Shown piece by piece: positions 9,748 through 17,483 of a stretch of 21,766 bases of DNA (its first letter is position 1; every line of letters begins with the position of its first letter). Origin of the DNA: Helicostylum pulchrum (Eukaryota; Mucoromycota; Mucoromycetes; Mucorales; Mucoraceae); the NCBI GenBank assembly GCA_025677825.1, contig JAIXMO010000119.1:1-21766 (forward strand), read 5' to 3'. The notes under the pieces are model-generated. The model was not told the DNA's origin, ran no database searches, and saw nothing but the letters and a program-made list of their open reading frames with translations. A program made the position numbers and the translations under genes.

Positions 9748-10149
9748 TATTAATAAGTCAATAAAATTGATAAAAGTCAAGCAAAAGATTTTATTATTCG
9801 AAAGGGAAAAGAATGGCTATTTATATGAATGAGAAGATTTCAATGACAGTTGAATCAGACGATGGTAAAATAGGGAGTTGTTCATAATAGTAATCATCAT
9901 AACAAATATACAAGAAGTAACCCTTTTCTGGAAGTGAACGGACCGAGTTGTCTGTGGTATTATTTGAGTGAGCAGATCACGATAAATAAGAATAGGGAAT
10001 TTGCGTAACAGTGTCACGGACATCTTTTATAAGGAAAATACACGCGTTATAGATTTACCCGTAGTAAATCTATACTTGTCAAAATAAAGAAGCAAAGTAG
10101 ACTTCAAAATAGTAATCAAAAGGTGTGCATATATAGCGTGTATATATCA
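9748..10149 (-). mobile_element. Solo LTR, second copy, 3' end missing
   Basis: The same LTR as 6959-7377 in the opposite orientation. It starts with TGATATAT at 10149 (minus strand) and matches through the TATA box, the hairpin (10048-10074) and the poly-A signal. It stops at the TA where family-1 copy C begins; the last 15 bp of the LTR and its target duplication are missing. It interrupts, or abuts, the plus-strand reading frame at 10150-10259. Confidence 0.75.
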
Positions 10150-10259
10150 GATAATGCGGACAGCTTTTCAATCTCTGATTTGGCAGAGGAAGTTGAATTG
10201 CCACAGGTAAGTATCGATGGGTTGAATCCAGTTTTAGGTGACAAGAGAAGAAGAGTTTG
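10150..10259 (+). pseudogene. C-terminal end of an unidentified CACTA-borne gene
   Basis: An open frame ends at TGA 10257-10259 and reads SDLAEEVELPQ, then GLNPVLGDKRRRV with a basic tail resembling a nuclear localisation signal. The LTR at 9748-10149 removes everything upstream. I do not recognise the family. A perfect 5' splice site (CAG|GTAAGT) lies at 10204-10212, and a pyrimidine-rich tract ends in ACATACAG near 10433, so an intron starting at 10207 is the alternative model. The following T-rich stretch with AATAAA-like words fits a 3' untranslated region. It may be a second CACTA protein or a captured host fragment. Confidence 0.35.
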
Positions 10260-11060
10260 AACCAATCGTATCTTGGCTGGTGAAATCTGCCTTTTTTTTT
10301 TTTGCTATAAATAGTTTGATTTTTTCTCTTTTTTTTTCCCTTTTCTTTTCTTTATTATTTTTATTACTTTTCCTTTCAATTTTTTTTTAATAAAACAAAT
10401 AAAAGTTCTTTTTTTTTGAACTTTACATACAGGCGTTAGCCCTCATGTAGTGCTTCCACTCATTCTGTCGAGATCAGGTAATATCATGTTAGCATTATGA
10501 AGACAACTTGTAGCTCTAATACCATATTATTTTTATCTTAGATATTTATCTGTTACTCGTATCACTACTTGCTATAGGCCCTTTACTTCAAAGCTTTTTT
10601 TATATACAAAAGTAATTATGTTATTTCTTTGAGCCTTTGTATCATATTCTGACCTTTTTTTTTTTAATCCAGGTGCAGGCTTATTCCGCTATGTATACTG
10701 TCCTTTTATCTTGTGTTCTCTATGTAACAATAATGAACTATAACTTAAACATAACTATTACCTCGCATCTTCTTAATCTTTTAACTATTGTATATACTAA
10801 AAGACAATAACAAACTAGTTTCTTAAATATAATTATACCCTTCCCCGTAATATATATATACACTACACACTGTAAACAAAATTCACCTGTAAATAATAAA
10901 ATTCTCGCTTTTTTTATATATATATAAATTTTTGTTACTAAATGTGCTATCATTACCGTATGATCGAATAACTATTTTATACAATATTGCCTTCTAATCA
11001 TCCAATACCGTCGTAATGCTGTTTTTTTTAATGATTTGCCGGTTATGGTTAAAACTGCGA
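10260..11060. other. Non-coding right arm of the CACTA element
   Basis: AT-rich with long pyrimidine tracts and several splice-like words (near 10435, 10540, 10673), but no open frame I would defend. It probably includes the untranslated or intronic end of the plus-strand gene. Confidence 0.4.
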
Positions 11061-11070
11061 TAGTGATAGC

Positions 11071-11220
11071 TCAAGCACTGGTGACTCACTCAAGCACTGG
11101 TGACAAGAAATATCATCCGTGACAAATTAATCACCAGTGACAAATCAGTCACTGATGATTGCTATTAATCACTGGTGATAGCAATGATAAATTAATCACC
11201 AGGCGTTAGCACCAGCGATT
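11071..11220. repeat. CACTA right subterminal repeats (CACTGG motif)
   Basis: The motif CACTGG or its complement appears at about 11076, 11095, 11134 and 11170, with near-matches around 11198 and 11211. It is often part of AATCACTGGTGAT, which is nearly palindromic. The spacing is irregular and both orientations occur, as in other CACTA subterminal regions. Confidence 0.7.
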
Positions 11221-11233
11221 AATTTAGCACTCC

Positions 11234-11259
11234 AAGCACTTTGTTTCGCCATGGTGGGA
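11234..11259 (-). repeat. CACTA right terminal inverted repeat with GGA target duplication
   Basis: The repeat is 11234-11256, reading CACCATGGCGAAACAAAG inward on the minus strand. GGA at 11257-11259 matches 355-357. Confidence 0.85.
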
Positions 11260-11626
11260 GTTAAAATGACAAGCTCTGATGTACGAGACAGCTCCTTATA
11301 AACTTTTTTAGTATTTTCAGCAGGAACATATATATAAAATAACTCGGAGAAATTTTGAAATTAATCCGATATTCCTATCTGGAGGAAAGACGTTGAGATC
11401 CCATGTAATCGATTTAGTGCATTTCTTAATTTATTGACACAAAAACTTTGATACTTGACCATTCAGCATGTTTTAAAGTTACGGTCACGCAAGGTATACT
11501 ATTTAAAAGCAGAGACTTTTTTATATAATCTCAGATATCACTCAAGTCTCGGAAAAAAAGAAATATGATTCAATTAATGTAAAATCTAAATTTTCCAAAC
11601 GGATCATACCATTTTTCCCCTCATAG
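11257..11626 (-). mobile_element. Tc1-like family-1 element, copy A (right half)
   Basis: This is the 5' leader and terminal inverted repeat of family 1, matching 2917-3270 (inverted) and the leader of copy C. Homology starts exactly after the CACTA end. The terminus reads CTATGAGGGGAAAAATGG inward from 11626, one base different from copy B, followed by TA at 11627-11628. It completes the copy whose left half is 1-357. Confidence 0.85.
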
Positions 11627-11693
11627 TATTTAAGTACTATTAAATACTTATCCAATAATTAAGGCTTCTCACGTCTTAGGACTTGGTGGCTAA

Positions 11694-11711
11694 TGTATGA
11701 GATAGGTCCCG
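11694..11711 (+). repeat. Merlin left terminal inverted repeat
   Basis: TGTATGAGATAGGTCCCG, an exact inverted match to 15117-15134. Confidence 0.75.
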
Positions 11712-12223
11712 GGAGCGCAGAGGTCGTAATAATAAACTTAGCGGAGTATAAATAATAGATTTATAAGTTAAAAAATTTATGCGGATACAATGATATTATT
11801 TTTATGCCGCTACCTCTAAAACTCCGCGAGAAATGGCGAAATTTAGTGTAGATTTTATAGATATAACATTATAACTCATCTATTATATTTTTAAACAAAA
11901 TGAGACTAACATCATTCGAAAGAGAAAATGTTTTTGTACTTATAACTAGTTTTAGAATTTTAAGTTAATAATATTAATGTTTAGTAAAATAGATTTAAAA
12001 ACTGTTATACTAGTAAAAGTCAAAGCAAAAGGTCTATATGAGGCTATAAGCTTTCAATGGCAAGCCATCGGTTGCAATTAGTTTATTAGGCAAGAAAACT
12101 ATAACAAAATTTGCTTAAAATGTTTTTATTTAGAGTATATAAGATATAGGAAAATTGGGAAATGATATTTTTTGGTAATTATAGTGTAAAAAAAAAAAAA
12201 AAAGTAAATACATAGTTGTTTTA
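11712..12223. other. Non-coding 3' arm of the Merlin element
   Basis: AT-rich sequence downstream of the transposase stop. I see no coding frame or structured repeat beyond the inner part of the inverted repeat. Confidence 0.5.
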
Positions 12224-13847
12224 CTATTGTAAGTTACGGTTATTTGGTCTACGACGACGAGGTATTTCAACATAAGTAGTATCATTAGTTTCGTCATCTT
12301 CATCTTCTGTTTCGTTTTCATCTTCTTCATTAATATCAAAGTTATGACGACGATCATTCCACACTTGAAAACTTCTAAATTCTCTTTGCTCACGTATTAA
12401 TTGCTCATCTGGTGTTTCACCTGTTTCTGCTTCTGTAAACATATACGGATCAAATTGGCCACTATTACTATTATCTGATGAGAATGATACCTCCTTCATC
12501 ATACGAAACATTCCTCCTATCAAATTATTTCTGTTTTCAACAGTCCATAAATGCTCCAATAATTTTCCAGGGGCATCTTTTTTATTACGATGACGAGGTG
12601 AAATGTTCGATTTCAAGTCTCTCCAAATACTTTCAATGACATTAGTATGTATTCTTCCCGATGCCGGGACTTGGGTTATTCTACTACTAGTTGTATTTTG
12701 ATCCAAAGTAGCAAATCCTTCTGAATGATTAACAACTTGATGACCGCGAAAATATAACTCATTGCTGTTAATACTTGCTTGCTCAAAATTAAATCCATTT
12801 AAAGACATTCTGGAAACAACCCTGTTTTGAATATCCAGACTGTGAAGACCATTGTAAGCTTTCCATCCATCCGATCTAATAATTGATCCTGGCTTACAAT
12901 ACTTATAAATAAGTGGCAAAAGGGTAACAGCTGTACGATCGGGAACGGCAATAAATATTCTTCTACCAGCCTTGTAACGATACCTTTGTTCATTTATACC
13001 AAGAGTGTTGTCGACGTAGTTGTATGTTTGAGGCTGACCTACTGGGTAATTCAAACACTCTACCATACCAAAAATCCAGACACCTACGAATTAAAGCAAG
13101 TGTTAATTGACTTCTATTTTTATTTTACATGTTAAAATGTTACCTTCTACACGACTTCCAGTTTCATTTTTTCTTTTACCAAGTTTAGATTCATCTATTT
13201 GAATATGATGACAGTCAGGGGAACTACCAAGAAGATTATCACTGGTTAAAACATATTTGTTATAGTCCGAAAGCATAAGAACTTGAATATCCTTGAATAT
13301 TTGACCTAGTGTAGTTGCAGCTAATGTTCTAGTATTGAATATTTTTTGCATATTTTCACCACGAATATAATCCATTGCCGCACCTAGAATTTTATGCGAG
13401 TCTGCCTTTCTTCTATACCAGAATGAGTTTTTTGTAATAGTGGTTCTAATAGCATTAACATGACCTCTACATTCATAGTAATATTGATTACGATTTATGC
13501 GATAATATCTCTGCAATTGCAATACACAACCACCACTTCCACATGTCATATCTTCTCTATCGAATATGCCCTTAGTCTCGATAAGATATCTATGAGATTG
13601 TAATATAAAAAAATGTGAGTATAATGTTAAGTTATATTTTAAACACTACTGACTCCCAGGTGCTCTCTTCGGAAGATAAAAAATTAGCCTCAATATTTTT
13701 GTCACCAGAAATAGGTACACGTGATCCCCATTGACGTCTAGTTAAGGTTGTTGGTACTTGAGGTACAGGTACAATACCAGCAATACTAGCAGCGCGATTA
13801 CGATTATTGCGAGTGCTACGACGAATGTTCGAATTAGAAGTTGACAT
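12224..13847 (-). CDS. Merlin (IS1016/ISXO2-like) transposase, three exons
   Basis: Exons are 13847-13654, 13589-13144 and 13083-12224, joined by introns of 64 bp (GTCAGT...CATAG) and 60 bp (GTAACA...CGTAG). The total is exactly 1500 bases, 499 residues plus stop. The N-terminus is basic. The second exon holds a Cys-containing segment, a DNA-binding region and HIQIDESKLGKR with the first catalytic Asp. Across the second intron the frame gives VEGVWIFGM, typical of this family. The second Asp is in IIRSDGWKAYNG and the Glu is in HTNVIESIWRDLK. The tail is strongly acidic (DINEEDENETEDEDDE), then basic. It is likely an active cut-and-paste enzyme for the flanking inverted repeats. The first intron's GTCAGT donor is not ideal but is the only frame-keeping choice I found. 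Confidence 0.85.
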
Positions 13848-15116
13848 TACTGAATTATCAAGTCGAAAGTGTAAAAAAAAAGGTTAAATGTCGGTCAGGA
13901 TTAGTTAAAGATGTATAATTGTAAACGGAATGTCGAAATGAATTGTCAAGTGGATGTAAAAAAATAAAAAAAACAGAGTTTTAGCACAAAGTAAAAATGA
14001 ATGTGAAAAAGTACGAATAAAAGTAAAACTTACCAGAAAGAAAACAGTTTTTTCATAACAGAACTTGAAAAAAACTTTTCTTCTTTATTTTATCAAAGTA
14101 AAACGAGTCACAACCACGTTTAAGCCAGGTAAGCTATTGATCGCAGTCAATTTTGTCACTATTTTAATCAAAAACTGCATTTTTACACGTCAATATTACA
14201 CTATTACGCGCTAAATATGCAGCTAACCATATTGTAAATAAAACCATTCGAAAAAGATTAAATTTGAACATCCTGTTAGCTATTTATATAACGTTTATAT
14301 ACGTTTTTTAAAAAATATTAATTATTTTGACATAGTTTTGTATAATATCTACTATATTAATAAAATATGGTTTACTGTTTTAGTATATTATGAACTTTTT
14401 TCTGTACTAGGTAATTTTTTTTAAAAATATTATATAATATAGTAAAAAGAATAGTAAACGTTTCCATAAAAAAATGAAGACGATAGATAAATTATTACAG
14501 GAGTAATTAAAGTTTTAGTTCAAAAAAAAAATTGAATTTTGAGTAAAAAAATGTAAATAAAAATATTTAACAAAATGCTTTTAAACGGGTTCGAACCAGC
14601 AGTGATCAGATTACGAAGTCCATAGACTATACTGCTGAACTATAAGAGAATTGTTGGAAATAAGTTTTATAATTGTTCTAATGGCACATTTTTATTTTTA
14701 GGTTTTTGACAATATATGAACCGGAACGAACTAAATTGTAATATTTTAAACGTAAAAGTAAAGTAGAAAGTTATTTGTTAGAGTATCATATAATTCATTC
14801 TAATAGCTTTCACTTAACAATTGGAGATACAGTATATTACATTTTACTCGTTAATTAAAGCTCCGATATAGTCAAAATTATTTTTACACATTTTTGAATG
14901 TATTTTGTTATTTTGCAGCCAAATTTGGGGTCTTTAGAAGCAGTTTTCATGTAGTTATGAGGATTATAGCTTATTTTAATCTATCCCGCCTAATAAAAGT
15001 CCCTGGGAATGAATTTTAAAAACTGCTAGTTATTACCACCGAGTCCGCAATTTTTTTCTGCACATTTTCAATATTTTAATTTATTTCTAACTCCTCCTAG
15101 TCGCCCACAATCCTTA
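13848..15116. other. Non-coding 5' arm of the Merlin element
   Basis: About 1.27 kb of AT-rich sequence upstream of the transposase start, presumably holding its promoter. Apart from the tRNA-like sequence at 14576-14649 I see no gene. Confidence 0.5.
14576..14649 (-). tRNA. tRNA-like sequence or tRNA pseudogene
   Basis: On the minus strand a 74-nt segment has a perfect A box (TAGTTCAGCAG) and B box (GGTTCGAACC) at tRNA spacing. The T loop is TTCGAAC. Five of seven acceptor pairs can form with the 3' TAAAAGC, followed by A. The anticodon arm reads GGA-CTTCGTAA-TCT, giving an eight-base loop where seven is normal, and the D and T stems are weak, so no isotype is assigned. It is most likely a decayed tRNA or the head of a tRNA-derived SINE. 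Poly-T runs downstream could end Pol III transcription. Confidence 0.45.
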
Positions 15117-15134
15117 CGGGACCTATCTCATACA
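15117..15134 (-). repeat. Merlin right terminal inverted repeat
   Basis: The exact inverted partner of 11694-11711. Confidence 0.75.
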
Positions 15135-15490
15135 AGACCCCGTGACTAGAACTGTAAAAAATTTAAATCGGCCAAAATGTCATAAAAATCATTTTGGAAC
15201 TATGTTATACCACGGTTACACAAGAAAAATCGCTTATTATAATAATATTTTATTGTTCTCAATTATCCCAGATCCAGCGGTGGCCATATATTAGCAAAGA
15301 TCCGCGTAAAATTTGGCGTTACAACTTTGCCACTTACAAATTTTTGCTTTTTTCATTTCCTATCTACTACTTCACGCTGGAACCTATCTTGTACTTCAGC
15401 TGTTGGTTTATTTGATAGTATAATATAAAATGCTTGTCAATAAAAAAAACATAAAAATGAAAAAAAGACAAACAAAAAAAGAAAAATTGT
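15135..15490. other. Spacer between the two Merlin copies
   Basis: No gene seen. It probably includes the non-coding end of the second Merlin copy. A word similar to the Merlin terminal repeat (GGAACCTATCTTGTAC, near 15380) occurs, but in the orientation of a right end, so I did not call it the left end of the second copy. Confidence 0.4.
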
Positions 15491-16031
15491 TTATAATCTT
15501 CGAGATGATGAAGGTCGACCTCGTCCTCTACTAACTCTTGGTCTTCCACGCTGACGAGATGTACTAATTGATGAAGCCTCCGAAATGGTTGGATCCGCTT
15601 GATTGCTATTTCTAGTCACTGGAACTGTTCGCCTTTCGATACCTATTTCACTAGTTCTTGGTGTTGAAAAAGAAGGATCGTTATCATCACTCTCATCGTC
15701 GGAAGTAGAGTCTTCATCTAGTTCTTCTTCTCTTGAACGACGGCGGTTTACCCAGGCGTCGAAATTACGTCGATCCCGGTCCTCTCTTGTTTGTTCCTGC
15801 TCTGGAGTCTCTCCACTTCTTGCCTCCGTAAACATATCAGGTTCAAATGACCCTTGATCATTTTCACTTGTTTGTATGATACCAGTATTATCGGAAAACT
15901 TCACCTCACGAAGAAAACGAGTCATTCCACCCATTACGTCTTCTTTATTTTCAATGAACCACAAGTACTCCTAAAGCTTACCTGGAGCAGATCTAATTGT
16001 ACGATGTCTAGGCTTAATAAACACCTTCATA
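15491..16031 (-). pseudogene. Second Merlin transposase, C-terminal part, interrupted
   Basis: The frame parallels the end of the Merlin transposase at 12224-13847: PRHRTIRSAPGKL, LWFIENKEDVMGGM, FEPDMFTEARSGETPEQEQ and an acidic stretch (EELDEDSTSDDESDD), then a basic tail with RGRPRVSRGRGRP, which looks like AT-hook motifs. It is a paralogue and not a recent copy. A TAG at 15971-15973 stops the frame where the paralogue has Leu. Upstream it ends at 16031 in the TA target of the Tc1 fragment, so the catalytic half lies beyond the nested elements to the right of the window. Confidence 0.8.
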
Positions 16032-16419
16032 CAGTGACTCACAAAACTGTCCCAATGTTTTGCAATTCTTCTTTTAAGCGAAATCTGTGTATTTAAACAC
16101 CATTTAAAGTACAGCATGTTGTACCTCGTTCGATTCGAAAAATCGTTCTCTTTCCGAATATGTATCTATGTCGTACCATAAGAGTCACGTGGAACAATGT
16201 ATAATTAGTTAAAGTTAACAACCTTATTGGGACAGTTTTGTGAGATATAAAAAAAATGAATTTTGTGCTTTATTAATTAATTAGTACTTCGTCCATTTTC
16301 CTTTTACTTTTAAGCAGTCACAAATTCTCTTCGGCATACTTTCGATGACTCGTTGACACTCTTCTGGCTTAATTTCATTATACCAAACGTCGGTAACACG
16401 TTCATTTAAGTCTTCCATG
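16032..16419 (-). mobile_element. Tc1 family-2 element, second copy, cut by a Gypsy element
   Basis: It begins CAGTGACTCACAAAACTGTC after a TA (16030-16031) and follows 7814-8205 with only scattered differences, including the long terminal repeat with its inner inverted motif. It stops at 16419, where an LTR beginning TGTTGT starts. The remaining three quarters should lie beyond the Gypsy element. Confidence 0.88.
16281..16419 (-). pseudogene. Tc1 family-2 transposase, C-terminal fragment
   Basis: The last 45 or so codons (MEDLNERVTDVWYNE ... KGKWTKY) match the intact transposase at 8064-9095. The fragment is cut off by the LTR at 16420. No lesion is seen within the fragment itself. Confidence 0.85.
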
Positions 16420-16840
16420 TGTTGTATTCACGTACTATACAGATATATAATTTAGATATACCTTTATACACAAAGGCTATATAACAATATAATATTACCT
16501 ATTTAGTATTTGGATCTGTATACTTCTTATCGACTATATAAATTTAATGAAGAAATATAGTGTAACAGTTTATTTCTTCAAGTGATACAATAACCTACAA
16601 ACAGTTTATTGTACTGAAGTGGTACAATAATCTACAAACAGTTATTCTTCTAAAAAGTGATACAAGAAGCACTTTGTCTTCAAAGCTTATTTATTCATAT
16701 TTTCCCACATTATATTCACTTATTTTCCTCACCATCAACTCACTTATTTTTCCCACCATCAATTAATGTTCCTTCAAATGTCTTATTTATATTCTGAAAA
16801 GTATATATAAGGACCTATAATTTCCATTAAATAAACAACA
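16420..16840 (+). repeat. 5' LTR of the Gypsy element (421 bp)
   Basis: It begins TGTTGTATTC exactly where the Tc1 sequence stops and ends with AAACAACA, giving a six-base inverted terminus TGTTGT...ACAACA. A TATA box (TATATAAAT) lies near 16534 and AATAAA near 16829. The 3' boundary is inferred because the second LTR is not visible. Confidence 0.7.
16580..16669 (+). repeat. Tandem repeats inside the Gypsy LTR
   Basis: AAGTGATACAATAACCTAC followed by AAACAGTTTATT (16580-16610) recurs with small changes at 16618-16647, and a third partial unit starts near 16655. They lie downstream of the TATA box, within the transcribed part of the LTR. Confidence 0.7.
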
Positions 16841-17015
16841 ATCATTTTCAAGTCTGATAATCTTTCTGTTTAATTTTTTATTTTTGATATTTATTCTTTA
16901 AATATCATATTTTTTTTTATCAATTCTAATTCCTGTTGTTTTATTTTTTGAAAATTATCCTTTCTTTTTTTTTTTTTTCTCTCCCTTTTAAAAAAAATTA
17001 TTATTTCCACTTACC
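16841..17015 (+). other. Gypsy leader between LTR and gag
   Basis: T-rich and non-coding. I found no TGG-starting primer-binding site next to the LTR. TGTTGTTTTATT at 16934-16945 is nearly complementary to AATAAACAACA at the LTR end, which may be chance. Confidence 0.5.
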
Positions 17016-17483
17016 ATGTCTATTCCTACTCAAAACTTTATCGGTCCTGTTGCTCCTCCTGCTACTAGAATGGAAGATGTTGAATTTTCTGCCGAAACTG
17101 CTCCCAATGTTAGTTCTACTCCTGTTGCTAGTCCTAAGGCTCCTGTCTGTCTTCCTCGTGGTGCTGGTTCTGACCCTGCTGCTGGTTTGCAAGTCAGTAT
17201 TTCCTTACTCCATGAAGAAATTGTTTCATTGTATGCTCTTATTGCTTCTAGTAATGGTACTACTGATGAATTAAGAAGTTACCGTGAGAAAGTAAGTAAA
17301 AAAATGGGGGATTTAGACCAGCTCGGTAGGGCTCAGAAGTTGATTCAGGCTACGGCCGGCAGTACACTTGCAGGTGCCAAGTTGTCGAATGTAGTACCTC
17401 GTAATCTTCCTCTGTTTCAATGGGAAAACCAGGTCTCTGTACCAGGTGCTCCTGTTTTCGTGGATGTAAACACTTGCTCATGA
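17016..17483 (+). pseudogene. Gypsy gag, N-terminal part (frame 1)
   Basis: The ATG at 17016 opens a 155-residue frame with a Pro/Ala/Ser-rich start, a helical segment (LHEEIVSLYALI) and the beginning of the capsid-like region (NLPLFQWENQVSVPGAPVF). The capsid homology carries on in another frame near 17475 (MNFTDVMISHNLDLD), so one base has probably been lost there. Because the shift falls inside the capsid, before the Cys/His motifs, a programmed gag-pol frameshift is less likely. Confidence 0.75.

Larger units (their letters stand above)
358..11256 (-). mobile_element. CACTA (CMC/EnSpm) DNA transposon, 10.9 kb with nested insertions
   Basis: The ends read CACTACGGCGAAA (358 inward) and, on the other strand, CACCATGGCGAAA (11256 inward), and both are flanked by GGA (355-357 and 11257-11259). 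A three-base duplication and CACTA ends are the hallmarks of this superfamily. Short CACTGG/CCAGTG motifs cluster just inside both ends, as expected for subterminal transposase-binding repeats. Inside lies a TNP2-like transposase on the minus strand, which agrees with the end structure. Of the 10899 bp, about 5750 belong to later insertions (2917-4560, 6039-9745, 9748-10149). At least one internal segment seems lost, because the transposase lacks its 5' end and the right-arm gene lacks its beginning. Confidence 0.88.
11694..15134 (-). mobile_element. Merlin-type DNA transposon (about 3.4 kb)
   Basis: An 18-bp perfect inverted repeat, TGTATGAGATAGGTCCCG, lies at 11694-11711 and 15117-15134 and brackets a Merlin-family transposase gene. 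The repeats continue imperfectly inward (GGAG...AAATAA on both sides). I could not find a clean 8-9 bp target duplication; weakly similar words TAGGACT (11677) and TAGAACT (15147) sit nearby, so the true ends may lie a few bases further out. The element also holds a tRNA-like sequence. Confidence 0.72.

Noticed and set aside
11071..11220. CRISPR-like array
   Set aside because: Repeats are short, irregularly spaced and in both orientations; they fit CACTA subterminal motifs.
15375..15400. Word similar to the Merlin terminal repeat as an end of the second Merlin copy
   Set aside because: It points the wrong way for a left end and only part of it matches.
16420..16840. Gypsy LTR and the two solo LTRs as one family because their lengths are nearly equal (421 and 419 bp)
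   Set aside because: The termini and internal sequence differ; the similar length is coincidence.
16936..17274. Leu-rich 112-codon frame on the plus strand
   Set aside because: An out-of-frame reading of the gag start and the T-rich leader.
17420..17470. Met at 17420 as the start of a separate pol protein
   Set aside because: These codons re-read gag sequence in a second frame; capsid homology enters this frame only at about 17475.
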